Below, in pieces: positions 48,597 to 57,802 of a stretch of 64,000 nt of DNA. The notes under the pieces were generated by a model that searched no databases, was not told the origin of the DNA, and worked only from the letters and a program-made list of their open reading frames with translations. This stretch comes from Jiangella asiatica (GTDB lineage Bacteria > Actinomycetota > Actinomycetes > Jiangellales > Jiangellaceae), in assembly GCF_004349065.1 (NCBI RefSeq), contig NZ_SMKZ01000033.1, positions 1 through 64,000 on the forward strand. The letters are read 5' to 3'. Each line of letters starts with the position of its first letter. Position 1 is the stretch's first letter. The position numbers and the translations under genes were made by a program.

Positions 48597-49376
48597 CTAC
48601 GTGCCGACCGCGAGTAGGTCGGCCTCCACGCGCAGGGCGCATTCCTGCAGGTGGCTGAGGAAGCGCCCGGTCAGTTCGGTCATCTCGCTGCTGTGTGCCG
48701 GAACGGAGACGTTCATCGCGGCGATGGTGATGCCCCGGGAGTCGTGGATGGGCACGGCCAGCGCGCGCAGCCCTTGCTCGAGCTCCTGGTCGACGGCGGC
48801 CCAGCCCTGTTCGCGCACCACCTCCAGCTGGTCGCGCAGCTCGTCGGGGTCGACGATGGTCTGCTGGGTGTGCTGGACGAAGCCCGTGCGCTTCAGTACG
48901 TCGTTGAGCTCGTCGTCGGGCAGCCCGGCCAGCAGCACGCGGCCCATGGACGTGGAGACGGCTGGGAAGCGGGTGCCGACACTGATGTTCACCGACATGA
49001 TCCGCTTGGTGGGCACCCGGGCGACGTAGACGATCTCGTCGTCGTCGAGCACGGACACCGACGACGACTCGTGGACCTGCGCGACCAGACGCTCCATGTG
49101 CGGCAATGCGACCTCGGGCAGGTTGAGCGAGGACAGGTAGGCATAGCCCAGGTCGAGGATCTTCGGGCGCAGCGCGAACAGGCGCCCGCCGGTGCGCACG
49201 TAGCCCAGCTCCTCGAGGGTGAGCAGGAAGCGGCGGGCCGCCGCCCGGGTCAGGCCGGTGCGCCGCGCCACGTCGCTGAGCGTTAGCTCGGGGTGCTCCG
49301 CGTCGAACGCGCGGATCACCGCCAGGCCGCGTGCCAGCGACTGGACGAAATCAGCGCCCTTGTCGTCAGCGGTCAT
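48597..49376 (-). CDS. IclR-family transcriptional regulator (PcaR/PobR type)
   Basis: The 259-residue protein has the N-terminal winged HTH (SLARGLAVIRAFDAEHPELT, LSDVARRTGLTRAAARRFLL, ELGYVRTGGRLFALRPKIL) and the IclR effector domain (SSSVSVLDDDEIVYVARVP, SVGTRFPAVSTSMGRVLLAG). The wording is close to PcaR/PobR regulators of aromatic-acid catabolism. GGGAGGTGACG precedes ATG 49376; the frame is open far upstream but not protein-like. It lies between two promoters that both carry the GTTCGC/GCGAAC operator, so it probably controls the whole acyl-CoA cluster. Confidence 0.94.
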   Translation of the reverse strand: MTADDKGADFVQSLARGLAVIRAFDAEHPELTLSDVARRTGLTRAAARRFLLTLEELGYVRTGGRLFALRPKILDLGYAYLSSLNLPEVALPHMERLVAQVHESSSVSVLDDDEIVYVARVPTKRIMSVNISVGTRFPAVSTSMGRVLLAGLPDDELNDVLKRTGFVQHTQQTIVDPDELRDQLEVVREQGWAAVDQELEQGLRALAVPIHDSRGITIAAMNVSVPAHSSEMTELTGRFLSHLQECALRVEADLLAVGT

Positions 49377-49524
49377 CGTCACCTCCCGGTCGGGTTGGCC
49401 GGGCGTCCGCCCTGATGCCTGAGTCTGCCAGGTCACCGACGCCGGTGGCAGGCATGCGTTCGGCGGGTCCGCGTCGCCCGACTTCGTCGTTGACAGCCAG
49501 GTTTCACCATGGTTACATCTTCGC

Positions 49525-49558
49525 GTTCGCTTGATGTACGGCCGTTCGCATGGCGAAC
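49525..49558. promoter_or_regulatory. IclR-type composite operator, site 2
   Basis: GTTCGC (49525-49530), 13 bases, then GTTCGC-ATG-GCGAAC (49544-49558). It mirrors site 1 exactly in spacing and lies 90-123 bp upstream of the acyl-CoA synthetase start, 149 bp or more from the IclR start. Confidence 0.7.
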
Positions 49559-49647
49559 AACTGCCGGCCGCGTTTCCCGGCCGGCCGCGTCGAGGCCGTC
49601 TCGCGCCGCCGCACGGCAGGTCACCTCCTGCGAAAGGACGCCGCACT

Positions 49648-51828
49648 GTGAAAGCCCGACCGCACGCCGGATCGGTCTCCGGCTGCGCCGACTTCGCCGA
49701 CCTGACGGGCCTCCTGCGGCCCCGCAGCGTCGCCGTCGTCGGCGCCTCCGACCGGCCTGGCAACGTGGGCGGCGCCGCGGTGCGCCGGCTGCGCCGCTTC
49801 GGCTTCCCCGGCGCGATCGTCCCGGTGAACCCGCGGCGCGCGGACGTCGACGGCATTCCCTGCGTCCCGAGCGTCGCCGCTTCGCCGGAGCCTCCCGACC
49901 TGGCGATCCTCGCGGTGCCCGCGGGCGCAACCCCCGACCTGGTCCGCGAGTGCGCCGCGGCGGGCACCCGGCACGGCATCATCTGGTCGGGCGGGTTCGA
50001 CGAGGTCGGCCCGGCGGGCGCGGACCTGCAGGAGGCTCTGCGCCGCGCCTGCGCCGAGACCGGGTTCTTCGTGCTCGGCCCGAACTGCATCGGTCTCATC
50101 GACAGCCACCGGCCGCTGACCGCGACCTTCGCGTCGTTCCTCAGCCACGTCGACCGGCTGATCCCCGGCGACATCTCGATGGTCAGCCAGAGCGGCGGAC
50201 TGGCGACGACGGCGCAGGCGCTGGCGCAGCGGGCCGGCTTCGGCTTCCGCTACACCATCAGCAGCGGCAACGAGGCGGTGCTCACCGCCGCGGACCTGCT
50301 GCACGCGTTGGTGCACGACGACCAGACCCGCGTGATGCTGGCATACCTGGAGGGGGTTCGCGACGGCGACCGGCTCGCGGCCGCGCTCACCGAGGCCCGC
50401 ACGTGCGGCAAGCCGGTGATCGTGCTCAAGGGCGGCGCCACCGAAGCCAGTGCGGGTGCCGCGGCCGCGCACACCGGGGCCTTCGCCGGCGCCGACCGCA
50501 CCTGGACCGCCGTGCTGGAGGAGCTCGGCGTGATCCAGGTCGAGTCGTTCGAGGAGATGCTCGACGTCGCCCTGTTCGTCAGCGGCACCGACCCGGAGCA
50601 GCTGCCGGCCGGCGACGGCGTGGCCGTGCTCACGTTCGGCGGCGGCATGGGTGTGCTCTCGGCCGACCAGGCCGTCCGCCGTGGGCTGCGCGTCCCCGAG
50701 CTCGCGCCGGCCACGCGCGCGACCCTCGCACCGCTGGTGCCGTCGATCGCGTCGACCCGCAACCCGATCGACCTCACGCCCGAGGCATTCAACAAGCACG
50801 CTGCGCTGGAGCGCTTCCCCGCCACGCTCGACGCCATCGCCGCCGACCCAGGCGTCGACATCGTCCTGGCCCAGCTCGGCGCGATGGACAGCGGCGGGCC
50901 GGACGTGGCCGAACACCTGGCGGCGTTCCGGCGACGCACCGACGTGACGGTGTCGGTCGCCTGGCCACTCGCGCCGGACGGAGTCGTCGACCGCCTTCGC
51001 GACGAGGGGCTCCATGTCTTCGACGAGCACTCGCGCGCCGTGACGGTGGCCGCGCGGCTGGCCGGCCGGCGCCCGGTGGTGCCGCCGGCCGCCGCGTGGT
51101 CCCCGGCGGGACCGTCGACGCCGCCGCTGGACTGGTCCGCCGCCGTACCCCGGCCGGGCCCGGGCACCGTCGTGACCGAACCGCGCTGCCACGAGATCCT
51201 GGCCACCGCCGGGCTGCCGACCGCTGCCGGCCGGCTGGCCGGCAGCGAGGACGACGCCGTCGCCGCCGCGGGCGCCGTGGGCTTCCCCGTCGTGCTGAAG
51301 GGCAGCTCGGCCGCCGTCCTGCACCGCGCCGCCGCCGGGCTGGTCGCTCTGCGGCTGCGGACGGAGGAACAGGTGCGCTCGGCGTACCGGCGGCTGACGG
51401 AGCGGGCCGGTTCCCTCGGCGTCGCGCTCGACGGCGTGTACGTGCAGCACCAGCTCGACGGCGGCCGCGAGCTGCTGGTCTCGGCGTTTCGCGATCCCAC
51501 GTTCGGCGTCATGGTTTCGTGTGGCGCGGGCGGGACCCAGACCGAGCTGATCGACGACGTCCGGCTGCACCGTGCGCCGTTCGGCTCCGCGGCCGCCGCC
51601 CGGCTGCTGCGCCGGCTGCGCGTCGTCCCACGCGCCGTCCCGAACGGATGGGACCACCAGGACGGAGACCCCGACGACCTGCACCACATCGCGTCGTTCG
51701 TCTCGACGTTCTCGCGGCTCGCCGCGGCCGCACCGTGGAGCGCCTTCACGCTCGAGCTCAACCCCGTGCGATGGGACGCGGGGTTCGCGTGCGCCGTCGA
51801 CGGCCTGCTGATCGTCGAGGAGCCCTGA
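49648..51828 (+). CDS. Fused NDP-forming acyl-CoA synthetase
   Basis: The 726-residue protein combines a CoA-binding domain (LLRPRSVAVVGASDRPGNVG, residues 22-41), two succinyl-CoA-ligase-like domains (GPNCIGLID, VSQSGGLATTAQA) and a C-terminal ATP-grasp domain (FPVVLKGSSAAVLHRAAAG, QLDGGRELLVSAFRDPTFG). The phosphorylated His of the ligase domain fits AAAHTGAFAG. It activates a carboxylic acid to its CoA thioester. GTG 49648 follows GAAAGGAC. It is followed by an SDR and a carboxylate-type ABC importer, so it probably activates the imported acid. Confidence 0.9.
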   Translation: MKARPHAGSVSGCADFADLTGLLRPRSVAVVGASDRPGNVGGAAVRRLRRFGFPGAIVPVNPRRADVDGIPCVPSVAASPEPPDLAILAVPAGATPDLVRECAAAGTRHGIIWSGGFDEVGPAGADLQEALRRACAETGFFVLGPNCIGLIDSHRPLTATFASFLSHVDRLIPGDISMVSQSGGLATTAQALAQRAGFGFRYTISSGNEAVLTAADLLHALVHDDQTRVMLAYLEGVRDGDRLAAALTEARTCGKPVIVLKGGATEASAGAAAAHTGAFAGADRTWTAVLEELGVIQVESFEEMLDVALFVSGTDPEQLPAGDGVAVLTFGGGMGVLSADQAVRRGLRVPELAPATRATLAPLVPSIASTRNPIDLTPEAFNKHAALERFPATLDAIAADPGVDIVLAQLGAMDSGGPDVAEHLAAFRRRTDVTVSVAWPLAPDGVVDRLRDEGLHVFDEHSRAVTVAARLAGRRPVVPPAAAWSPAGPSTPPLDWSAAVPRPGPGTVVTEPRCHEILATAGLPTAAGRLAGSEDDAVAAAGAVGFPVVLKGSSAAVLHRAAAGLVALRLRTEEQVRSAYRRLTERAGSLGVALDGVYVQHQLDGGRELLVSAFRDPTFGVMVSCGAGGTQTELIDDVRLHRAPFGSAAAARLLRRLRVVPRAVPNGWDHQDGDPDDLHHIASFVSTFSRLAAAAPWSAFTLELNPVRWDAGFACAVDGLLIVEEP

Positions 51829-51884
51829 GCAGCAGCCACTGAGAACACCTGATCACACCCCGTTCCAGCGAGGAGGAGACGCAC

Positions 51885-52604
51885 ATGAACGACATGGCAG
51901 GCCGGGTGGTCGCGATCACCGGAGCGAGCTCGGGTATCGGTGCCGCCGCGGCGCGGACGCTGGTGGGCGCCGGTGCCAAGGTCGTGCTGGGCGCCCGCCG
52001 CACCGAGCGGATCGCAGACTTGGCCGGCGAGCTCGGTGACAGCGCCCGCGCCGTCACGACGGATGTGCGCGACCCGGCTGACGCGCAACGGCTGGTCGAC
52101 ACCGCCGTCGAGGCGTTCGGCCGGCTGGACGCGCTGATCGCCAACGCCGGCATCGGCATGTACGGCGGCATCATGGACCGCACCGACGACGAGCTGAAGG
52201 AGATGCTCGACACCAACGTCGCCGGCACGGTCTGGCCGGTCCGCGCCGCGGTGCCGCGACTGCGCGAGAACGGTGGCGGCGACATCGTGATCGTCAGCTC
52301 GGTCGCCGGCCTGCGCGGCAGGGGCGTCGAGGCCGTGTACGCCGCCACGAAGCACGCCCAGATGGGCCTGGCCGGTGGCCTCGACCGCGAGCTGCACCGG
52401 GAGGGCATCCGCGTCACCGCACTGTGCCCGGGAGGCGTGGTCACCGAGTTCGCCATGGGCAGGGGGCGCACCGACGAGAGTCCGGAGCTAGCCGACATGA
52501 TGACCGCCGACGACGTCGCCGAGGCAATCCGCTGGGTGCTCGGCCAGCCGTCCAAGGTGCGGACCCTCGTGTACTCCCTGCGCGGGACGACCGAGGAGGA
52601 CTGA
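51885..52604 (+). CDS. Short-chain dehydrogenase/reductase
   Basis: A 239-residue classical SDR: ITGASSGIGAAAARTL (11-26), NAGIGMYGG, VSSVAGLRG, YAATKHAQMGL. GARRTERI after strand two favours NADP. The C-terminal end is short and acidic (TTEED). GGAGGAGACGCAC precedes the ATG. In an acyl-CoA cluster it may act on a hydroxy- or keto-acyl substrate. It precedes an ABC importer by three bases. Confidence 0.92.
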   Translation: MNDMAGRVVAITGASSGIGAAAARTLVGAGAKVVLGARRTERIADLAGELGDSARAVTTDVRDPADAQRLVDTAVEAFGRLDALIANAGIGMYGGIMDRTDDELKEMLDTNVAGTVWPVRAAVPRLRENGGGDIVIVSSVAGLRGRGVEAVYAATKHAQMGLAGGLDRELHREGIRVTALCPGGVVTEFAMGRGRTDESPELADMMTADDVAEAIRWVLGQPSKVRTLVYSLRGTTEED

Positions 52605-52607
52605 GCG

Positions 52608-53642
52608 ATGAGAGCACGGACAGGGCTGGCCGCCGCGGCGGTGGTGCTCGGCGTCGTCGCCGGTTGCGGTCAGCCGCCGGAGGAGGCCACGGACGACGTA
52701 GCCGACGAGGGCCTGGATGCGCTGGTCGAGGCCGCCCAGGAGGAGGGCCGGCTGGTCCACTACTCCGTCGAGACCGATGAGGTCAACGCGGCGCTGGCGA
52801 CAGCATTCGAGGCCGAGTACGGCATCGAGGTCGAGACGCTGCGACTGACGACCGGACCGATGCTGGAGCGCTTCGCCGGCGAGCAGCGGGCCGGCGTGAC
52901 CAACGCCGACGCCATCCAGGTGGTGGACCAGAATGTCTGGGAGGAATACCCGGAGTGGTTCGTCGAGCTATCCGACGACGAGGTGCCCGGCTGGTCCGAC
53001 TACCCCGAGCAGGCCCGGCACGGCACCTGCGCGGACATGATGTACAGCATCGGCGGCATCACCTACAACTCGAAGGCCGTTCCGCCTGACAAGGTGCCGG
53101 ACTCCTACGAGGACCTGCTCGACCCGTACTGGCGCGGCAAGCTGCTGCTGACCGATCCGCGGTCGACACCGGCCTACATGGGCTGGGCCTCACTGATGGA
53201 GCAGACCTACGGCATCGAGTTCCTCCAGCAGTTGGCCGGGCAGGACCTCTCCCTGGTCGAGAGCGCGTCGCCGGGTGCCCAGCAGGTCGCGGCCGGCGCG
53301 TTCCAGGCCAACGTGATGGCCCACTTGAGCAACTCGACGGAGCTGCGCAGCCAGGGGGCGCCGCTGGAGTTCGCGATCGTCGACGACCCGCCGGCGGGCC
53401 TGGGCACCTGTGCGGGCATCCCCGCAAACGCGCCGCACCCCAACGCCGCCCGGCTCTTCATGCACTGGCGCCTCACCCCGGAGGCGCACAACGCCGCGTG
53501 CGCCGTTGTCGAGATCGGTTCTCCGCTGGCGGAGGCGGACCAGTGCGCGCGGCTGCCGGAGAACTGGGAACCGACGCCGTTGGACGCCGTCGGTGACCCG
53601 GAGGCCGAGCGCCGCCTCCTCCAGGCCCTGGGCATCGAATGA
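52608..53642 (+). CDS. Extracellular solute-binding lipoprotein (Fe3+/carboxylate type)
   Basis: The 344-residue protein has a lipobox (VVLGVVAGCGQ, Cys 20) and a type II binding fold of the AfuA/FbpA/PotD-like class (EGRLVHYSVETDEVNAALATAFEAEYGIEVETLR, GGITYNSKAVPPDKVPDSYEDLLDPYWRGKL). Family members bind iron(III), but also thiamine, phosphonates or carboxylates. The usual twin tyrosines of ferric-binding proteins are not clear (SIGGITYNSK), so an organic ligand is likelier here. It overlaps the ATPase gene by four bases. Confidence 0.9.
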   Translation: MRARTGLAAAAVVLGVVAGCGQPPEEATDDVADEGLDALVEAAQEEGRLVHYSVETDEVNAALATAFEAEYGIEVETLRLTTGPMLERFAGEQRAGVTNADAIQVVDQNVWEEYPEWFVELSDDEVPGWSDYPEQARHGTCADMMYSIGGITYNSKAVPPDKVPDSYEDLLDPYWRGKLLLTDPRSTPAYMGWASLMEQTYGIEFLQQLAGQDLSLVESASPGAQQVAAGAFQANVMAHLSNSTELRSQGAPLEFAIVDDPPAGLGTCAGIPANAPHPNAARLFMHWRLTPEAHNAACAVVEIGSPLAEADQCARLPENWEPTPLDAVGDPEAERRLLQALGIE

Positions 53643-54826
53643 CCGGCCCCGAACCCGACGCCGCCCCGGTTCGGGTCATCGGCCTCACCAAGCACTTCAA
53701 GCGCCAGCGCGGCGAGCAGGTGGTCGCAGTCGACGACGTGTCGCTGGAGGTGGGGCGGGGCGAGATGGTGGTGATCCTGGGCCCGAGCGGCTGTGGCAAG
53801 ACCACGCTGCTGCGATGCGTCGCCGGGCTCGAGACGCCCACTGGCGGCGAGATCCACAGCAACGGGCGGGTGGTCTCGTCGGCGCGGCAGGGTGTGCAGG
53901 TCCCGCCGGAGCGGCGCGGCTTCGGGATGATGTTCCAGTCCTACGCGGTGTGGCCGCACATGTCGGTGCGGCGCAACGTGTCGTACCCACTGGCCGTGCG
54001 GCGGGTGCCGAAGGCCGAGCTCACCGAGCGGGTCGAGCGCATCCTGCGGATCGTCGGCATCGCCGGGCTGGCCGAGGAGTACCCCGCCCAGCTCAGCGGC
54101 GGGCAACAGCAGCGGGTCGCGCTGGCACGGTGCCTGGTGGCCGACCCGGACGTGATCCTCTTCGACGAGCCGTTGTCCAACGTCGATGCCAAGGTGCGTG
54201 AGGAGCTGCGGGTCGAGCTGCTCACCATGCAGCAGCGGATCGGGTTCGCGGGCATCTTCGTCACGCACGACCAGGAGGAGGCCACCGCGATCGCCGACCG
54301 CGTCGTGGTGATGTGCGACGGGGCGGTCGAGCAGGTGGGTCCACCTCGCGAGGTGTACCGGGCGCCGCGCACCCGCTTCGTCGCCGGGTTCCTCGGCGTC
54401 GTCAACGAGTGGGTCGGCACGGTCCAGGACACGTCTGGGCCGCAGCCGCTCGTGCGGACCCCAATGGGAGAGATCGCCGTCGCGGCGGAGAACGTCCCGT
54501 CCGACGTCGGCGCCGGCGACCAGGTTGCCGTCATCGCCAGGCCCGAGGTGGTCGCCGTGTCCTCTGACCGGCCCGACGGCGCCGGGCCCAACGTGTGGCC
54601 GGCAACGCTGACGACGGAGACGTTCCGTGGTCCGTACGTCGAGCAGTTCCTGGAGGTGAACGGGCAGCGGGTTCGCGCCCGCGGCGCCGGACGGGAGCAC
54701 CTGAGCGACGGCCAGCGCGTCTTCGCGGCCGCCGCACCGAGGGACCTGAGGGTGCTGGCCGCCGGCGATGCCGCCGATGATCACGCTCGTGACGCCAGCG
54801 GAGCCGCTGCCGGGGCCACGCCGTGA
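53639..54826 (+). CDS. ABC transporter ATP-binding protein (FbpC/PotA type)
   Basis: The 395-residue ATPase has Walker A GPSGCGKTT (about 48-56), Q-loop MFQSYAVWPHM, signature LSGGQQQR, Walker B VILFDEPLSNVDAK, switch THDQEEA and a C-terminal TOBE-like domain (VRTPMGEIAV, VIARPEVVAV). It drives the fused permease encoded next, which starts inside its stop. The C-terminus adds an acidic-alanine tail (AADDHARDASGAAAGATP) that is unusual but without motif. Confidence 0.93.
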   Translation: MTGPEPDAAPVRVIGLTKHFKRQRGEQVVAVDDVSLEVGRGEMVVILGPSGCGKTTLLRCVAGLETPTGGEIHSNGRVVSSARQGVQVPPERRGFGMMFQSYAVWPHMSVRRNVSYPLAVRRVPKAELTERVERILRIVGIAGLAEEYPAQLSGGQQQRVALARCLVADPDVILFDEPLSNVDAKVREELRVELLTMQQRIGFAGIFVTHDQEEATAIADRVVVMCDGAVEQVGPPREVYRAPRTRFVAGFLGVVNEWVGTVQDTSGPQPLVRTPMGEIAVAAENVPSDVGAGDQVAVIARPEVVAVSSDRPDGAGPNVWPATLTTETFRGPYVEQFLEVNGQRVRARGAGREHLSDGQRVFAAAAPRDLRVLAAGDAADDHARDASGAAAGATP

Positions 54827-56535
54827 TCGCGGCGGCGCGGGCGCGGATCGACACGTTCGGGACCGTCGGCCTGGTCCTGACGCTCTCGGTCATCGGCATC
54901 ATCGCCTACCCGCTGTCCGCGACGGTGGTCAACGCGTTCGTGCCCGGCTCGGCGGTCGACCTGACCCCGATGCGGCTGGTGCTGACCGACGCCGCACTGC
55001 ACCGGGCCGCCCGCAACACCGGGGTCGTGCTGGTGACCGCCGGGCCGCTGGCACTGCTGATCGGGTCCGCGTTCGCCTGGCTGAACGAGCGCACCGACGC
55101 GAGGCTGCGCTGGCTGGCCGATCTCCTGCCGGTGGTGCCGTTGCTGCTGCCGCCGATCGCGTTGAGCATCGGCTGGGTGTTCCTGGCCGACGAGCGGGCG
55201 GGCTACGTGAACAGCGCGATCCGGTCGGCGGCGGGCGCGGTCGGGTTCGACGGGTTCGGGGAACAGGGTCCGCTGGACATCGCGTCGTGGCCCGGGCTGA
55301 TCTTCGTCTACACCATCTCGCTCGTGCCGTACGTCTACCTGATCGTCGCGTCCGCGCTCAAGAACGCGGACCCGTCGCTGGAAGAGGCCTCGCGGATGTC
55401 CGCCGCCGGCGTGGTCACGACGCTGGTCCGGGTGTCCCTGCCCGCCGTGCTGCCGGCGCTGGCGGCGGCAGCGCTGCTGGTCGTGATCGTCGGGTCGTCG
55501 CTGTTCTCGATTCCGCGGACCATCGGCACGGCGGCCCGGGTGGACACCATCTCGGTCTACATCGTCCGGCTCACGCAGAGCTTCCCGTCCCGCCTGGACG
55601 AGGCCGTGGCGGTCAGCCTCCTCGTGCTGGTGGTCATGGGTGGCGTCTGGCTGCTGCAACGACGGATCGCCGCCCGCGGCCGGCACTCCACCATCTCCGG
55701 CAAGGCGGCCACCGCGGCGGTCGTCCGGCTCGGCCCGTGGCGGCGCCCGGCCCGGCTGCTGATGGTCGGGTACCTGCTGTGTGTCTCGGCGCTGCCGTTC
55801 CTCGCGCTGGCCCTGGTGGCGCTGCAGCCGTTCTGGTCGGCGACGGTGGACGTGTCGGCGCTGACTCTGGACAACGTCCGCGGCTTCTTCACTGACGGCG
55901 GCCGCTCGCTGGACGCGCTGCGCACGAGCCTGACCCTGGGGGTGGTGGGCGCGACGACCGGGATCGCGGTGGTCGCGGTGATCGTCACCTACGGGCGCGA
56001 CCGCGGCGGGGTGGCGGCCCGGTTCGTCGAGGGCGCCACCAAGACGCCGGGCGCGATCTCGCACATCGTGTTCGGCGTCGCGTTGCTCGTGGCGTTCGCG
56101 GGCGCGCCCTTCTACCTCAGCGGCACGCTGCAGATCCTGCTCATGGCCTACGTGATCATCTACCTGCCACAGGCGTCCACCGCTGTCGAGGTCGCCCACG
56201 GACAGGTCGGCCGGGAGCTGCTCGAGGCGTCGCGGATGTCCGGGGCGTCCAAGGGCCGGACGTTCCGCAGTGTTCTGTTCCCGCTGATGCGGCCGGGGCT
56301 GACGGCGGGCTGGGCGCTGCTGTTCGTGGTCATGGTCGGTGACCTGACGGCGTCGGCGATCCTGGCCGGCACCACGAACCCGGTGGTCGGTTTCGTGTTT
56401 CTCGACATCTGGGACCACGGCACGTTCTCGGAACTGGCGGCGCTCGGCACGATCGTCAGCCTGGTGACGAGCGTGGTGGTGCTGCTTGCTCTCACCGTCG
56501 GCAGCCGTTCCCGGTACCGACGGGCGGGACGTTGA
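54823..56535 (+). CDS. Fused ABC transporter permease (FbpB type)
   Basis: The 570-residue protein carries two complete permease domains in one chain, twelve helices in all. It has two EAA loops: NADPSLEEASRMSAAGVVTTLVRVSLPAVLPA (about residues 180-210) and REELLEASRM-like GRELLEASRMSGASKGRTFRSVLFPLMRPG (about 465-495). This is the usual form in Fe3+-type importers. GTG 54823 lies in the ATPase stop (GTGA). With the binding protein and ATPase it forms a complete importer. Confidence 0.93.
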   Translation: MIAAARARIDTFGTVGLVLTLSVIGIIAYPLSATVVNAFVPGSAVDLTPMRLVLTDAALHRAARNTGVVLVTAGPLALLIGSAFAWLNERTDARLRWLADLLPVVPLLLPPIALSIGWVFLADERAGYVNSAIRSAAGAVGFDGFGEQGPLDIASWPGLIFVYTISLVPYVYLIVASALKNADPSLEEASRMSAAGVVTTLVRVSLPAVLPALAAAALLVVIVGSSLFSIPRTIGTAARVDTISVYIVRLTQSFPSRLDEAVAVSLLVLVVMGGVWLLQRRIAARGRHSTISGKAATAAVVRLGPWRRPARLLMVGYLLCVSALPFLALALVALQPFWSATVDVSALTLDNVRGFFTDGGRSLDALRTSLTLGVVGATTGIAVVAVIVTYGRDRGGVAARFVEGATKTPGAISHIVFGVALLVAFAGAPFYLSGTLQILLMAYVIIYLPQASTAVEVAHGQVGRELLEASRMSGASKGRTFRSVLFPLMRPGLTAGWALLFVVMVGDLTASAILAGTTNPVVGFVFLDIWDHGTFSELAALGTIVSLVTSVVVLLALTVGSRSRYRRAGR

Positions 56536-56583
56536 CCGAGCTCAGCACGGGCGAGTACGGTCGTGTCCGTATAAAGAACTAGT

Positions 56584-56598
56584 GTTCGCTATGAGAAC
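56584..56598. promoter_or_regulatory. IclR-type operator, site 3
   Basis: GTTCGC-TAT-GAGAAC differs from a perfect copy by one base (GAGAAC for GCGAAC). The extra half-site expected 13 bases upstream is weak (GTCCGT, 56565-56570). It lies 20-34 bp before the thiolase start, in or near the promoter. Confidence 0.5.
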
Positions 56599-56617
56599 TG
56601 GTGGGAGAGGCGTTGCC

Positions 56618-57796
56618 GTGACGGAGACCTTCGTACTGGACGCGGTCCGGACCCCGATCGGGCGCTACGGCGGCGCGCTGGCCGGCGTGCGTCCCGACGA
56701 CCTGGCCGCCACCGTCCTCGGCGCGCTGGTCGAGCGCACCAGCGGGCTCGACCCCGCCCGGATCGACGACGTGATCCTGGGCAACGCGAACGGCGCCGGT
56801 GAGGAGAACCGCAACGTCGCTCGGATGGCCGTGCTCCTGGCCGGGCTGCCCACGAGCATCCCCGGCACGACGGTCAACCGGCTGTGCGGCTCCGGGCTGG
56901 AGGCGGTGATCCAGGCCAGCCGGGCGGTCGCCGTCGGCGACGCCTCGCTGGTGGTGGCCGGCGGCGTGGAGTCCATGAGCCGGGCACCGTGGGTCGTGCC
57001 CAAGCCCGAGCGGGCACTCCCGCGCGGCGACGAGATGATGTACTCCACCACGCTCGGCTGGCGCATGGTCAACCCGCGGATGCCGCGGCCCTGGACGATC
57101 TCGCTGGGCGAGAGCGCGGAGCTCCTGGCCGCGCGGTACGACATCAGCCGTGCGGCGCAGGACGAGTTCGCCCTGGCCAGCCACCAGAACGCCGCGGCCG
57201 CGTGGGACCGGGGCGCCTTCGACGCCGAGGTGGTCACCGTCCCGGGCAGCGACTTGGCCACCGACGAGTCGATCCGGCGCGACACCGACGCGCAGGCGCT
57301 GGCCAGGCTCAAGCCGGCGTTCGCCGCCGACGGCACCGTCACCGCCGGCAACTCCTCTCCGCTCAACGACGGCGCTTCCGCGGTCCTGCTGGGCACCGAC
57401 GAGGCGGCGGCGTCCCTGGGCGTGCGGCCGCTGGCCCGGATCGCCGGGCGTGGCGCCGCCGGCGTCGACCCCGACGTCTTCGGCATCGGGCCGGTGCGGG
57501 CCGCCGAGATCGCGCTGCGCCGGGCCGGCATCGACTGGCCGGACCTGTCGGCCGTGGAGGTCAACGAGGCGTTCGCCGCGCAGACCCTGGCGTGCCTTGC
57601 CGAGTGGCCGAAGCTGGACCCGTCGCTGGTGAACCGGAGCGGTGGCGCGATCGCGCTGGGCCATCCGCTGGGCAGCTCGGGGTCGCGCATCCTCACCACG
57701 CTCGCGCACTCGCTGCGCCGCCGCGGCGGTGGTTGGGGCCTGGCCGCCATCTGCATCGGGGTAGGCCAGGGCCTCGCCGTCGTCCTCGAGGCCTGA
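56618..57796 (+). CDS. Thiolase (acetyl-CoA acyltransferase)
   Basis: The 392-residue protein has the nucleophilic cysteine in NRLCGSGLEAV (Cys 90), NEAFA, the catalytic His in GGAIALGHPLGSSGSR and the second Cys in AICIGVGQG. It has the normal length and motifs of degradative or biosynthetic thiolases. It would cleave 3-ketoacyl-CoA or condense two acyl-CoA units. GTG 56618 with GGGAGAGG upstream is preferred; ATG 56591 is possible but overlaps the operator. It ends the rightward part of the acyl-CoA cluster. Confidence 0.95.
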   Translation: MTETFVLDAVRTPIGRYGGALAGVRPDDLAATVLGALVERTSGLDPARIDDVILGNANGAGEENRNVARMAVLLAGLPTSIPGTTVNRLCGSGLEAVIQASRAVAVGDASLVVAGGVESMSRAPWVVPKPERALPRGDEMMYSTTLGWRMVNPRMPRPWTISLGESAELLAARYDISRAAQDEFALASHQNAAAAWDRGAFDAEVVTVPGSDLATDESIRRDTDAQALARLKPAFAADGTVTAGNSSPLNDGASAVLLGTDEAAASLGVRPLARIAGRGAAGVDPDVFGIGPVRAAEIALRRAGIDWPDLSAVEVNEAFAAQTLACLAEWPKLDPSLVNRSGGAIALGHPLGSSGSRILTTLAHSLRRRGGGWGLAAICIGVGQGLAVVLEA

Positions 57797-57802
57797 CGGC
57801 GC

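Noticed and set aside
50250-52397. Long open frame of over 700 codons on the minus strand opposite the acyl-CoA synthetase
   Set aside because: Low-complexity Arg/Ser/Pro-rich composition, typical of antisense frames in GC-rich genes; the plus-strand protein has clear domains.
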